Positions 44,978 through 54,345 of a stretch of 64,000 nt of DNA are shown here, piece after piece. The position numbers and the translations under genes were made by a program. This stretch comes from Robertkochia solimangrovi (GTDB lineage Bacteria > Bacteroidota > Bacteroidia > Flavobacteriales > Flavobacteriaceae). The first letter of the stretch is position 1. Each line of letters starts with the position of its first letter. The notes beneath the pieces are model-generated. The model did no database searches. It saw nothing but the letters and a program-made list of their open reading frames with translations, and was not told the origin of the DNA. Where the stretch lies: positions 326,033 through 390,032 of the forward strand of contig NZ_QKWN01000006.1 of assembly GCF_007279655.1 (NCBI RefSeq), written 5' to 3'.

Positions 44978-45859
44978 TCAATCTCCCGAAAGCTCTTTAC
45001 GATATTCATCCAGATTAGCTTTGATTTCGGGTGGTAACTCCGGCTCATCGATATCCTTTATTTCCTTAAGTTCATCGAAGATAATATCCGCAACGATCAC
45101 TCTTGCTGCATTCTTATCATCCGCAGGAATCACATACCAGGGAGCATGGCCAAAGGAAGTCTCGTTGATCGCTTCTTCATAACATTCCTGATACCTATCC
45201 CATAATCGCCGTTCTTTGAGATCTCCGGGAGAGAATTTCCAATTTTTTTCTTCCTTCTCAATGCGACGTAACAACCGGTTTCGCTGTTCTTCCTTCGACA
45301 AATGAAGAAAAAATTTAAAGATGATCGTACCGTTCTCACTGATGTGTTTTTCAAAATGCCGGATCTGTTCAAAGCGACTGAACCAAAATCCTGCATCTAC
45401 ATCCTCCACAGAATTGATTCCGGGAATATTCTCGCCAAGTATATACTCCGGATGTACCCGGGTGACCAATACATTCTCATAATGGGTCCGATTAAATACT
45501 CCAAACTTCCCTCTTGCCGGTAAGGCGATATAATGTCTCCAGAGGTAATCATGCTTTAATTCGAGATCGGTTGGAGTTTTAAAACTGTGAACCACGACCC
45601 CCCGCATATTGAAATCTTTGAATACCTCACGTATAAGACTATCCTTTCCAGCCGTATCCATACCCTGCAGACAGATCAGTACCGCATATTTTCCGTGTGC
45701 ATACATTTTGTCCTGAAATTTCCCAAGCTTGACCCGGGTATCTTCAAGACGTTCCTCAAGCTCCTTTTCACTGGCATTTAAGGTGTCTAAAGTAGGAATT
45801 TTACTCAGCTTTATTTTGGAATCTACGCGAAAATCGGATGATTTTATTTTATCCATCAT
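44978..45859 (-). CDS. PPK2-family polyphosphate:nucleotide phosphotransferase
   Basis: 293 residues, cytosolic. Walker A GMDTAGKDSLIREVF, then the family segments HDYLWRHYIALPARG and FNRTHYENVLVTRV, and the lid with RRIEKEEKNWKF. PPK2 enzymes move phosphate between polyphosphate and nucleotides, usually making ADP/ATP or GDP/GTP. The exact class (AMP, ADP or both) cannot be told from the visible motifs. Single-gene unit between an M28 gene and a divergent hypothetical gene. Start may be at either of the two adjacent ATG codons. Confidence 0.9.
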   Translation of the reverse strand: MMDKIKSSDFRVDSKIKLSKIPTLDTLNASEKELEERLEDTRVKLGKFQDKMYAHGKYAVLICLQGMDTAGKDSLIREVFKDFNMRGVVVHSFKTPTDLELKHDYLWRHYIALPARGKFGVFNRTHYENVLVTRVHPEYILGENIPGINSVEDVDAGFWFSRFEQIRHFEKHISENGTIIFKFFLHLSKEEQRNRLLRRIEKEEKNWKFSPGDLKERRLWDRYQECYEEAINETSFGHAPWYVIPADDKNAARVIVADIIFDELKEIKDIDEPELPPEIKANLDEYRKELSGD

Positions 45860-45986
45860 GTAAGAAATTAGAAATTTAACACTGTAAACAACATAGAATC
45901 ATAAGTTTACCACAAAGTTTTTTAATATCCAATTTAAATTGTATTATTGCTATGCCCAATTTTAACGAACCTAATCTTATTATGTT

Positions 45987-46811
45987 ATGAAGAAAATACT
46001 TCCACTTATTTTCTTTCTCCTGGCTATATCCCAATGGGGAAAGGCACAATGTTCCACTGCATACTCTTCAGCGACTTATGCTTTGGCACATACCAAGAAA
46101 TCATTCAAAGCCGATAATTTCGATCATCAGAAATATTATGCTGAACGTGCATTAGAAGCATTTGAGAAGACCAAGGAACAAGTTACTGCCTGCGGATGTG
46201 ACAATGCACTTACTCCGATCATCGACGGAATCGATAACCTTAGTCAGGCCGTGGATCCAGAAGATTGGGAGGCAGGTCGCTTCTATGTTCAGAAAGCCCT
46301 GGATAATGCCAGAGATCTGATCAATGAGATGGATATCTGTACCAGTGCTCAGACCTCAACAGTAAATTATTCACTCGACACTTCATCATCTTCGACATCG
46401 ACTACCCCGGTAGCGAATGATGGTAGTCTGCTGGCAAAACAAAAGGAACTTGAAGCACAGCAACAAGCCCTGATTGCGCAACAAAGAGCTCTCGAGGAAA
46501 AGATCGTGGAACAGCGAAAACTAGCTGAACAGGCTCGACTAAAGCGTCAGATGGAACTGGAGGAACAAGTAAAACTGAAAAGAGTTTCGGAGGCTTCACT
46601 TACGGAACTTGAAAAGAATTTAAAGAACCTCGCATTGAACTATGGTTGTGATGCAGCTCTTAATACCTTGAACGGCGATTATATGCGCTCAGATGCTGCG
46701 CTGGAATCTGAAACGCTGGCTCAAACCAGAGCCTATTACCTCAATAAGGCTATAAAAATGCAGGAAAAAGCATTGGAGGCTCTTAAAAGCTGTGCAACAT
46801 CAGCCAAATAG
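45987..46811 (+). CDS. exported protein of unknown function with a coiled coil
   Basis: 274 residues: signal peptide (IFFLLAISQWGKAQ), two related alpha-helical cysteine-containing units (about 22-115 with TACGCDNAL, and 205-270 with NYGCDAAL), joined by a Ser/Thr linker and a Gln/Glu-rich coiled coil (about 150-200, KELEAQQQALIAQQ). The two helical ends look like an internal repeat. I do not recognise a family. It may form elongated dimers in the periplasm. Confidence 0.75.
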   Translation: MKKILPLIFFLLAISQWGKAQCSTAYSSATYALAHTKKSFKADNFDHQKYYAERALEAFEKTKEQVTACGCDNALTPIIDGIDNLSQAVDPEDWEAGRFYVQKALDNARDLINEMDICTSAQTSTVNYSLDTSSSSTSTTPVANDGSLLAKQKELEAQQQALIAQQRALEEKIVEQRKLAEQARLKRQMELEEQVKLKRVSEASLTELEKNLKNLALNYGCDAALNTLNGDYMRSDAALESETLAQTRAYYLNKAIKMQEKALEALKSCATSAK

Positions 46812-46840
46812 CAACTTCAAATATCCAACAACCAACCAAA

Positions 46841-46870
46841 AAAAAACACTGCCATTGCAGTGTTTTTTTT
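46841..46870. terminator. bidirectional rho-independent terminator
   Basis: AAAAAACACTGC (46841-46852) and its complement (46857-46868) form a 12-bp stem with a 4-nt loop, A-rich on one side and T-rich on the other, between convergent genes. Confidence 0.88.
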
Positions 46871-46899
46871 TGATTTTTACGTCCTATTAATATCAGAAA

Positions 46900-48063
46900 C
46901 TATTTACTGGCAAACAAACGAACATCTTCCTCGGTAACTTCCTTACCTCCCAGGATGCATAGTCTTTCCACCACATTTCTGAGTTCCCGGATATTTCCGG
47001 TCCAGTCGTATTGCTGAAGCAGTTCCAGAGCAGCCGGATTAAAAACCTTTTTCCCTGTCCCCTGCTCCTCAGCTATCTTTTCCGTAAAATGATCTACTAA
47101 TAAAGGTATATCATCCCTGCGATCATTCAGTGAGGGAACATTGATAAGAATTACAGCAAGACGATGGTAGAGATCTTCTCTGAAATTACCGTTTTCGATC
47201 TCCTTTTTCAAATTTTTGTTGGTTGCCGCAATAACGCGAACATCAATTTTAATATCCTTATCACTACCTACCCGTGAGATTCGGTTCTCCTGTAAAGCAC
47301 GTAATACTTTAGCCTGGGCTGAAAGGCTCATATCTCCGATCTCATCCAGAAATATCGTACCCCCATTGGCAGCTTCGAACTTACCGGCTCGGTCTTTAAT
47401 CGCAGAGGTAAAAGCCCCTTTGACATGTCCAAACAATTCACTTTCTATGAGTTCTGATGGTATCGCTGCACAATTCACTTCAACCATAGGAGAAGCAGAC
47501 CTGGGACTTTTTTCATGGAGCCAGTGAGCTACCAGTTCTTTACCGGTACCGTTAGGCCCAGTAATCATGACTCTGGCATCGGTAGGCGCAACCTTTTCGA
47601 TGATATCCTTGATATGATTGATCGATTCACTTTCACCGATCATTTCATAGTTCTTACTTACCTTTTTCTTAAGTCTTTTGTTTTCAACCACTAGTTCTTT
47701 CCGATCAAGGGCATTACGAACTGTATTCAGCAAGCGATTCAGATCCGGGGGTTTAGAGATATAATCAAAAGCCCCGAGGCGCATTGTGTTCACCGCAGTA
47801 TCGAGGTCGCCATGTCCGGAGATCATCACGAAAGGAATCTCAGGTTTTAAAGCGGCTGCCGTTTCCAGTACTTCAACACCATCCATTTTAGGCATTTTAA
47901 TGTCACAAAGAACCAGATCAAAATCTTCTTTTCTGATCAGTTCGATTCCGTCTAGTCCGTTCTCTGCTTCACTGAGCTGATATTTATCGTTTTCTTCAGA
48001 GAGGATCTTTACCAAAACACGACGAATGGCGGCTTCATCCTCTATTACTAATATCTTTGACAT
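46900..48063 (-). CDS. NtrC-type response regulator without DNA-binding domain
   Basis: Receiver domain (about 1-120, phosphoacceptor Asp in LVLCDIKMPKMDG, Lys in ISKPPD), then a sigma-54 AAA+ domain (about 145-375; Walker A GPNGTGKE, Walker B GGTIFLDEIGDM, arginine-finger region REDLYHRLAV). The sigma-54-contacting loop reads GAFTSA in place of GAFTGA. The protein ends at residue 387, shortly after the AAA+ domain, without the usual Fis-type helix-turn-helix. It may therefore act from solution on sigma-54 polymerase, or have another role. No sensor kinase gene is adjacent. Confidence 0.9.
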   Translation of the reverse strand: MSKILVIEDEAAIRRVLVKILSEENDKYQLSEAENGLDGIELIRKEDFDLVLCDIKMPKMDGVEVLETAAALKPEIPFVMISGHGDLDTAVNTMRLGAFDYISKPPDLNRLLNTVRNALDRKELVVENKRLKKKVSKNYEMIGESESINHIKDIIEKVAPTDARVMITGPNGTGKELVAHWLHEKSPRSASPMVEVNCAAIPSELIESELFGHVKGAFTSAIKDRAGKFEAANGGTIFLDEIGDMSLSAQAKVLRALQENRISRVGSDKDIKIDVRVIAATNKNLKKEIENGNFREDLYHRLAVILINVPSLNDRRDDIPLLVDHFTEKIAEEQGTGKKVFNPAALELLQQYDWTGNIRELRNVVERLCILGGKEVTEEDVRLFASK

Positions 48064-48173
48064 TCAAGTGGTATTTATTATTGAAATATAGGCATTTCAT
48101 CAATGAAGTGCCTGTTAAAGAACTTTTAATATTCTGACCGATCAAAAGCCTTGCCAGCTTCTGTACCAGGCGA

Positions 48174-49514
48174 TCATTTATACCGCAACCATTTGAAAAT
48201 TTCCTTATATGTGGGTTTCTTTCCATACATAAGGATTCCTACCCGATAGATCTTTGCCGCAAAAGAGACGATCAGGAAGAATGTAAGTATCAACAATACC
48301 ACGGAAGTAATCAATTGCCACCAGGGTACCCCGTCACCACCGATACCAGAAGGTAAACGCATCAGCATTACGATGGGAGAAGTTAAAGGTATCAGTGAAA
48401 AAGCAACGGCGATAGGACCGTTTGGGTTTTCAAAGACCGAAAAGAAGCCGACGTAGATCGCCAGCATCAACGGCATGATCACCGGAAACATAAACTGTTG
48501 GGTGTCTGTTTCATTATCCACCGCTGCCCCGATCGCAGCATATATCGAACTATAGATCAAATAGCCAAGTGTAAAGTATAAAAGGAATGAAATAAAGAGC
48601 GTGACCCAGGGAAAGGTCATAAGCTCGTTCACATAAAGTTGTATGGTCTCACTGGACTCAGAGGCCTCCTTTATTGCACGAACAGTATTTTCATCCAGAT
48701 TGGGTCCGTTGGAAAAAAGATCAACTTTGATACCCATAAAATAAAAGACCAATACCGAAAGAAAACCTGCCGAAATGATCCAGATAATAAACTGAGTAAT
48801 TCCTGCCAGTGAAGTACCTATGATCTTCCCCAGCATTAATTGAAAGGGTTTAACCGAAGAAATAATTACCTCGATAATCCTGCTCGTCTTTTCTTCGATC
48901 ACACTTCGCATCACGAAGGCACCATAGATAATGATGAACATCATGATAAGATATCCAAATCCGCCTCCGATAGCTGCTTTGATCTCATTGATCCCTTTCA
49001 GACTTGTATGCCCGGAATAGGTGGATGTTCTCAATTGAAAACTACTTCCTATATTGGAGATCTGATTGGCTGACACTCCCAGTTCCTCAAGTTTTTCCTC
49101 TCGTATTCGCTTTTGGATTTTAGATTCCAGTACTCCCAGAACACCCATGGAAGGCGACTTTTTGGAATAGAAGGTAATCTCTGAAGAAACCTCATCGATG
49201 GATGATTCGTCAGGAATGTGCAGTAAGCCGTAAAGTCCCATTGAAGCAACTGAATCTTTAGCTTCCTGGAGACTGATATTTTTGAGATCTATATAAGATA
49301 CTTCCGGTCCGGATATAAACTGATTTGCAAAAAACGGACTCTCGTCCAGTACGGCTATCAGGTTCTTTTCATCACTGTTCACTTGCGTAAGAAAAACGAC
49401 CAGTGCGATCATTCCCACGATCAGGATCGGACTCAGGATCGTGAGTACGATAAATGATTTATTTCTGACCTTAGCGAGATATTCCCGCTTGATTATGAGT
49501 AAAAGCTTATCCAT
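48174..49514 (-). CDS. ABC-2-type transporter permease (NatB/YhaP-like)
   Basis: 446 residues: one N-terminal membrane helix (SFIVLTILSPILIVGMIALVVF), a large extracytoplasmic domain (about 45-170), then five membrane segments typical of ABC-2 permeases (for example FGYLIMMFIIIYGAFVM and MFPVIMPLMLAIYVGFF). The start codon directly follows the stop of the ATPase gene, so the two form one exporter. Related NatA/NatB systems export Na+ or drugs, but the substrate is not evident here. Confidence 0.9.
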   Translation of the reverse strand: MDKLLLIIKREYLAKVRNKSFIVLTILSPILIVGMIALVVFLTQVNSDEKNLIAVLDESPFFANQFISGPEVSYIDLKNISLQEAKDSVASMGLYGLLHIPDESSIDEVSSEITFYSKKSPSMGVLGVLESKIQKRIREEKLEELGVSANQISNIGSSFQLRTSTYSGHTSLKGINEIKAAIGGGFGYLIMMFIIIYGAFVMRSVIEEKTSRIIEVIISSVKPFQLMLGKIIGTSLAGITQFIIWIISAGFLSVLVFYFMGIKVDLFSNGPNLDENTVRAIKEASESSETIQLYVNELMTFPWVTLFISFLLYFTLGYLIYSSIYAAIGAAVDNETDTQQFMFPVIMPLMLAIYVGFFSVFENPNGPIAVAFSLIPLTSPIVMLMRLPSGIGGDGVPWWQLITSVVLLILTFFLIVSFAAKIYRVGILMYGKKPTYKEIFKWLRYK

Positions 49515-50441
49515 CTAATTCTTTCCTACCTTTTCGATAAATATTTCATTGGCACTGGGTATCACCTCCACAAAATGGCTGACGGTTGCACGGGAAGACA
49601 AATATTGAAGGAGGTCATTTGAATGCTGACCTTCCGGAAGTTTTATCCGAAGTTTAACTTCATCTTCCAGCGATTTAAAATGAGCAGTTTCCGTTTGAAA
49701 CCTTTGCGCTAATTCCTTTTGTAGTCCATCCTTGTCGGAAGTGAGCAAACCAACCTCAAAAGTGTTGTTTTTATAATTCCTCTTGATATCTGCCAGATTA
49801 CCGTCCAATATCTTTTTAGAACGGTTGATCAATGCTATATGGTCACAAAGTTCTTCGACCGATTCCATTCGGTGAGTCGAAAATATAACGGTTGCTCCAT
49901 TTTCCCTAAGATGCAGGATCTCATCTTTGATCAGATTGGCATTGATGGGATCGAAGCCACTAAAAGGTTCATCGAAGATCAGCAAGTTTGGTTTGTGTAG
50001 TACAGTAACCACGAACTGTATCTTCTGAGCCATTCCTTTCGACAATTCCTGAACCTTTTTATTCCACCAGTCACCGATATCCAGACGGTCGAACCAATAA
50101 GTCAGTGCCGCTTTTGCCTCCGCTTTACTCAAACCTTTCAACTGGGCGAGATACATCGCTTGCTCCCCCACCTTCATCGATTTATAAAGTCCGCGTTCTT
50201 CCGGAAGGTATCCAATGTTACGGATATGTTCCGGCATAAGCGGTTTCCCGTCGAAATAAACTGCGCCAGTATCGGGATATGTGATTTGATTAATTATACG
50301 TATCAAAGTGGTCTTCCCTGCACCGTTAGGCCCGAGTAAACCGAATATGGTTCCCTTAGGAATTTCGATACTCACATCATCAAGCGCGGTATGATCTCCA
50401 AAGGATTTGCTGACGTGTTCAGCCACCAATAAATTTGACAT
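49515..50441 (-). CDS. ABC transporter ATP-binding protein (NatA-like)
   Basis: 308 residues from ATG 50441. Walker A GPNGAGKTTL, Q-loop YLPEERGLY, signature LSKGMAQK, Walker B LLIFDEPFSGFDP and H-loop FSTHRM are all present. The C-terminal extension after about 220 is typical of the DUF4162 tail of such exporter ATPases. A TTG six codons upstream is possible but adds an unconserved leader. Couples with the permease encoded next. Confidence 0.93.
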   Translation of the reverse strand: MSNLLVAEHVSKSFGDHTALDDVSIEIPKGTIFGLLGPNGAGKTTLIRIINQITYPDTGAVYFDGKPLMPEHIRNIGYLPEERGLYKSMKVGEQAMYLAQLKGLSKAEAKAALTYWFDRLDIGDWWNKKVQELSKGMAQKIQFVVTVLHKPNLLIFDEPFSGFDPINANLIKDEILHLRENGATVIFSTHRMESVEELCDHIALINRSKKILDGNLADIKRNYKNNTFEVGLLTSDKDGLQKELAQRFQTETAHFKSLEDEVKLRIKLPEGQHSNDLLQYLSSRATVSHFVEVIPSANEIFIEKVGKN

Positions 50442-50542
50442 AGATTTTTGTTTGTTCAAAGATATTCAATTGCTCATAAAGAGCATTCCTTTCGTCCGCA
50501 AACTTTATAAAAATGCCGTGGAAAAGAGCATGATAATCCCAA

Positions 50543-50578
50543 AATAAAAACCCACCCTTAATATGGATCAAGGATGGG
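50543..50578 (-). terminator. rho-independent terminator of grpE-dnaJ
   Basis: Read on the minus strand, CCCATCCTT (50578-50570) pairs with AAGGGTGGG (50559-50551, one G-U pair) and is followed by TTTTTATTTT. A further 10-bp inverted repeat (50638-50647 with 50675-50684) overlaps the dnaJ stop codon. Confidence 0.78.
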
Positions 50579-50669
50579 AAAAAATTGCTATGAAAAAGAA
50601 AAAATTAACACTAGCCAGAAACCAGTGTCCTTACAAAGATATGTTTTTTTGCAAAATGGCAAAGCCAAA

Positions 50670-51791
50670 TCACGAAAACATATCCTTCACTTTTTCAAAA
50701 AATGATTTATCACTTTTTTCAGGATTTGGCCTGAAATTATCATCGTCAATCATACGTTCAAAAAACTCCTTTTGTTCTTTGTTAAGTGTCTTGGGAGTCC
50801 ATACGTTCACATGTACCAGAAGGTCTCCGCTACCATAGCCATTAATGCTTGGTATACCTTTACCTCGAAGACGCAGAATCTTACCTGACTGAATACCTTC
50901 TTCCAGTTTAATTCTTACTTTACCACCGATGGTATCGATCTCTTTTGAAGTACCCAATATCGCTTCCGCAATATTGACATACAGGTCGAAATGAAGGTTG
51001 TCACCCTCCCGCTTCAGTGTATCATGTTCGAGCTCCTCAATGGCCACCAAAAGGTCTCCAGGAACCCCGTCTCCGGGGGCCTCATTACCTTTTCCACCCA
51101 CCTTGAGTTGCATCCCGTCAACAACTCCTGCAGGAATCTTGATTGAAACGGTCTCTTCAACTACTTTCAGACCCTGTGCATCGGCGTCATGGGGTTTATG
51201 ATCAATCACTTGTCCGGCACCGTTACAATGGTTACAGGTTGTTGCGGTCTGCATTCTACCCAGGATCGTATTGGTGATACGGGTTACCTGACCACTACCA
51301 TGACAGGTCGGACAAGTTTTATAGGTAACGCCATCTGCTTGTACCTTCCTCCTTACCTTGACTTTTTTCTCAACACCATTAGCGATCTCCTCCAGGTTCA
51401 GTTTCACACGAATACGGAGATTACTACCCTTAACCCGGGCACGTCCTCCACCAAATCCGCCAAATCCTCCAAAACCGCCACCAAAGGCACTTCCAAAAAT
51501 ATCACCGAACTGACTGAAGATATCATCCATATTCATTCCGCCACCGCCGAAACCACCGCCTTCAAATGCTGCATGACCATACTGATCATAACGTGCACGC
51601 TTATCAGGATCACTTAATACTTCATATGCTTCAGCAGCCTGCTTAAACCTTTCTTCGGCTTCCTTATTACCCGGATTCTTATCAGGGTGATATTTTATAG
51701 CTTGCTTTCGATATGCTTTTTTGATCTCTGTCGTCGTTGATTTCTTATCAATCTCAAGTATTTCGTAATAATCTTGCTTCATGGAACTCAT
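50670..51791 (-). CDS. dnaJ: chaperone DnaJ with a reduced zinc domain
   Basis: J domain at 1-75 with the HPD motif (KYHPDKNPG), a Gly/Phe region (about 78-120), and a C-terminal peptide-binding domain. Normal DnaJ has four CxxCxGxG motifs forming two zinc centres. Here only two remain, CPTCHGSG and CNHCNGAG, the inner pair that makes zinc centre II; the places of the first and fourth motifs read [10 protein letters not shown] and [11 protein letters not shown] have the impression that this shortened form is usual in Flavobacteriia. The protein assists DnaK and is encoded 81 nt after grpE. ATG 51782 is an alternative start. Confidence 0.95.
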   Translation of the reverse strand: MSSMKQDYYEILEIDKKSTTTEIKKAYRKQAIKYHPDKNPGNKEAEERFKQAAEAYEVLSDPDKRARYDQYGHAAFEGGGFGGGGMNMDDIFSQFGDIFGSAFGGGFGGFGGFGGGRARVKGSNLRIRVKLNLEEIANGVEKKVKVRRKVQADGVTYKTCPTCHGSGQVTRITNTILGRMQTATTCNHCNGAGQVIDHKPHDADAQGLKVVEETVSIKIPAGVVDGMQLKVGGKGNEAPGDGVPGDLLVAIEELEHDTLKREGDNLHFDLYVNIAEAILGTSKEIDTIGGKVRIKLEEGIQSGKILRLRGKGIPSINGYGSGDLLVHVNVWTPKTLNKEQKEFFERMIDDDNFRPNPEKSDKSFFEKVKDMFS

Positions 51792-51872
51792 TAAATGGGG
51801 ATCACTGTATTAGTTATCGACTTTTGTATATTATTTTTTGTTGAATCGTTACTGACAATACGTCTGACAAGA

Positions 51873-52439
51873 CTATTGCCCTACGACAACTTTGGGATGT
51901 CTTATGATTCGATCACCGAGCTTATAACCCTTCTCGATCACATCGATGATCTTACCCTTAAGATCCTCGGAGGGTGCCGGGATCTGTGTGATCGCTTCAT
52001 GGAGCTCTGCATCAAAAGCATCACCCTGAGCTACCTCTACAATCGCCAACCCTTTATTTTTAAGCGTATCCTTAAGCTTATTGCTAATAAGCTCAACACC
52101 TGTAAGAACATCTCCTTCATCATTCTTTGCTAATTCTGCAAGTGCACGATCGAAATCATCCAGCACTGGCAACATAGAAACCATGATGTCCTGACCTGCT
52201 GTCTTATACAATTCCATACGTTCCTTCGAAGTACGCTTCTTATAGTTCTCGAATTCTGCAAATAGTCGCAGAAATTTATCTTTCTCTTTTTGCAGTTCTT
52301 CCTGCATTACTTCGGTTTCAGATTGCACCTGTTCATTTTCGGCCTTTGCGGTTGCAGCATCTTCCTGAACCGGAGCGCCCTGTGTTTCTATATTTTCATC
52401 TGTCATTGCAGTATCTTTTTCCTTAGCTTTCTTAGACAT
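51873..52439 (-). CDS. grpE: nucleotide exchange factor GrpE
   Basis: 188 residues with a long acidic, disordered N-terminus (about 1-40), a coiled coil (QEELQKEKDKFLRLFAEFENYKKR) and the C-terminal beta wing with GDAFDAELHEAI and GYKLGDRIIRHPKVVV signatures. It releases ADP from DnaK. First gene of the grpE-dnaJ unit; its promoter elements are at 52479-52511. Confidence 0.95.
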   Translation of the reverse strand: MSKKAKEKDTAMTDENIETQGAPVQEDAATAKAENEQVQSETEVMQEELQKEKDKFLRLFAEFENYKKRTSKERMELYKTAGQDIMVSMLPVLDDFDRALAELAKNDEGDVLTGVELISNKLKDTLKNKGLAIVEVAQGDAFDAELHEAITQIPAPSEDLKGKIIDVIEKGYKLGDRIIRHPKVVVGQ

Positions 52440-52478
52440 ATTTATATTTTCAGAAATTCATCGCTTCATTTCAATTGG

Positions 52479-52511
52479 CAAAAGTATTGCCATTTCATGT
52501 AAAATGTCAAA
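52479..52511 (-). promoter_or_regulatory. promoter of grpE-dnaJ
   Basis: On the minus strand TACTTTTG (52479-52486) is a consensus -7 element, with TTTTG (52507-52511 region) about 21 bp upstream as -33. It is back to back with the promoter of the YceI lipoprotein. Confidence 0.5.
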
Positions 52512-52542
52512 ATGTCACGATATTTTTTTAATATTTTTTTAA

Positions 52543-52572
52543 TTGTTACAGTGCGGTTATTTTCTATTTTTG
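52543..52572 (+). promoter_or_regulatory. promoter of the YceI-family lipoprotein gene
   Basis: TTG (52543-52545), exactly 19 bp, then TATTTTTG (52565-52572): a full match to the Bacteroidetes pattern. It also shows that the coding frame upstream of 52603 is not translated, since the TTG that could look like a start codon is the -33 element. Confidence 0.65.
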
Positions 52573-52602
52573 GAGCTTAATGTAATTACAACAACAACTG
52601 TT

Positions 52603-53271
52603 ATGAGAATGAATTTTCTAAAAAGCGCAACTATTGCGTGCCTCGTTTTTACAATTGGATGTAAATCTGAACCAAAAAATGAAACCAGTGCTGATACTGC
52701 TGAAACCGTAGCTGAAGCCAGCGCTGAAGCTGTCTCTTATGCGGCAGAAACAGAAAACAGTACTATTGAATGGAAAGGTTTCAAACCAACCGGAACCCAC
52801 ACAGGATTTGTAAACATCAAATCTGGTAACCTTAAATTTAATGGAGAAGCTATCGAAGGTGGAGACTTCACTATCGACATGAACACCATTACAGTAACCG
52901 ATCTTGAAGGTAAAGGTAAAGACGGACTTGAAGCGCACCTGAAAGGTACTGCAGAAGAAAAAGAAGATCACTTCTTCAATGTTGCTGAATTCCCTACGGC
53001 TAGTTTCGCGATCACCGGACTTTCAGAAGCAGAAGGAAAGAAAATGCTTGAAGGAAACCTTACAATCAAAGGGATCACTAAAAACATTGCTTTTCCGGTA
53101 AGCATCACCAGTACAGAAGAAACTGTTGTTCTTGAAAGCGAACCTTTCACTATCAACAGAACTGACTGGAATGTAAACTATGGTTCTAAGTCTATCTTTG
53201 CTGATCTTGGTGATAAATTCATCAATGATGAGATCGAGCTTAAAGTTAGCCTTAAAGCGAATAAGGGATAA
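52603..53271 (+). CDS. YceI-family lipoprotein
   Basis: Lipobox at Cys20 (VFTIGCKSE), an Ala/Glu linker, then a YceI lipocalin-like barrel with the family motifs STIEWKGFKPTGTHTGF, GGDFTIDMNTI and DHFFNVAEFPTASF. These proteins bind long polyisoprenoid or amide ligands in the periplasm. Start ATG 52603 gives a perfect lipoprotein signal; the next ATG at 52609 is equally acceptable. Confidence 0.92.
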   Translation: MRMNFLKSATIACLVFTIGCKSEPKNETSADTAETVAEASAEAVSYAAETENSTIEWKGFKPTGTHTGFVNIKSGNLKFNGEAIEGGDFTIDMNTITVTDLEGKGKDGLEAHLKGTAEEKEDHFFNVAEFPTASFAITGLSEAEGKKMLEGNLTIKGITKNIAFPVSITSTEETVVLESEPFTINRTDWNVNYGSKSIFADLGDKFINDEIELKVSLKANKG

Positions 53272-53302
53272 TTCCTTTTTCTCCCAGACAAAAAAATTGA
53301 GA

Positions 53303-54238
53303 TCAGGCCAGTTCTTCACGGAGCTGGCCTTTTTCCTGGACCAAATCCATCAATGCAGGTTGTATTCGCTCATATTGGAAATGAAAACCTTCTTCCTGAA
53401 TCTTTTTAGCACTGACCCGCTGACTCGATATAAGAATATAACTCATTTCACCCAGTAACAATTTGAGCACGAATTGCGGAATATTAGGCAATACTACCGA
53501 TCGGTGCACAATCGACGCTATTTCCGAAGTCATTTTAGCATTGGTGACCGGATTGGGAGCAACTGCATTAAAAACGCCATTCAACTCTTCTTCGATGACG
53601 AAGAGATACAAAGCAGCTATATCTTCGATATGTATCCAGCTTTGCCATTGTTCACCGTTTCCCGCAGCAGCCGACATAAAATAACGTGCCGCTTTAACCA
53701 GTTTAGGTAACGCTCCTCCTTTTTCGCTTAAGACTAATCCGGTTCTGACCTTAACCACATTAAAATCATGACGATCCATCAGATCAGCCGCAGCTTCCCA
53801 TTCACGGGTTAACCTTCCGGGGAACGAATCATCAACGTCATTACAGGATTCTTCGTAATAATTGGTGTAAGAATGCGGGTAGATCCCAATTGCTGAAGCA
53901 GTCACAAAGCTTTTTATAGTATGATTCACCTTACCGATCGTCTGATCGAGCAGTTTCAGAGAAGAAATACGACTTTTAAGGATTTTCTTTTTGTTTTGAG
54001 GGGTCCAGCGTGAAGCAATAGAGGTACCGGCAAGATTGATCACAGCATCAACGCCATTGAAACAGGTATCATCGATTTTTCCAGCGGAAGGGTTCCAGTA
54101 GAAACCGTGGTAATCATCCCTATGAACAATCTTGTTTTTTCGGGTAGTGAGATAATTTACCTGATATCCTCTGTGATGGCACAACCTTACAATAGCTGAA
54201 CCAATTAATCCTGTCGCCCCTGTAATTAAAATCCGCAT
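53303..54238 (-). CDS. TIGR01777-type NAD(P)-dependent epimerase/oxidoreductase
   Basis: 311 residues. N-terminal Rossmann fold with GATGLIGSAI, the SDR-like middle, and a C-terminal DUF1731-type end (ILISSQRVSAKKIQEEGFHF). This is the YfcH/SDR39U1 group, whose substrate is unknown; members have been linked to cell division or cofactor metabolism only loosely. Convergent with the YceI gene. Confidence 0.9.
   Translation of the reverse strand: MRILITGATGLIGSAIVRLCHHRGYQVNYLTTRKNKIVHRDDYHGFYWNPSAGKIDDTCFNGVDAVINLAGTSIASRWTPQNKKKILKSRISSLKLLDQTIGKVNHTIKSFVTASAIGIYPHSYTNYYEESCNDVDDSFPGRLTREWEAAADLMDRHDFNVVKVRTGLVLSEKGGALPKLVKAARYFMSAAAGNGEQWQSWIHIEDIAALYLFVIEEELNGVFNAVAPNPVTNAKMTSEIASIVHRSVVLPNIPQFVLKLLLGEMSYILISSQRVSAKKIQEEGFHFQYERIQPALMDLVQEKGQLREELA
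53305..53335 (+). terminator. terminator after the YceI gene
   Basis: AGGCCAG (53305-53311) pairs with CTGGCCT (53324-53330), followed by TTTTT. The hairpin lies inside the last codons of the convergent epimerase gene. Confidence 0.7.
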
Positions 54239-54345
54239 GCACTGAACATTTTTGTAAAATTATGAATTTTAAACAGTTGCAAATCTCAATTTAATTTAGG
54301 TTTAACAGATGTATTATGAAGTTTTAACGAATGTACGCAGAATTA

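Noticed and set aside
52543-52602. N-terminal extension of the YceI protein from TTG 52543
   Set aside because: The TTG fits the -33 promoter element exactly and the ATG at 52603 gives a perfect lipoprotein signal peptide.
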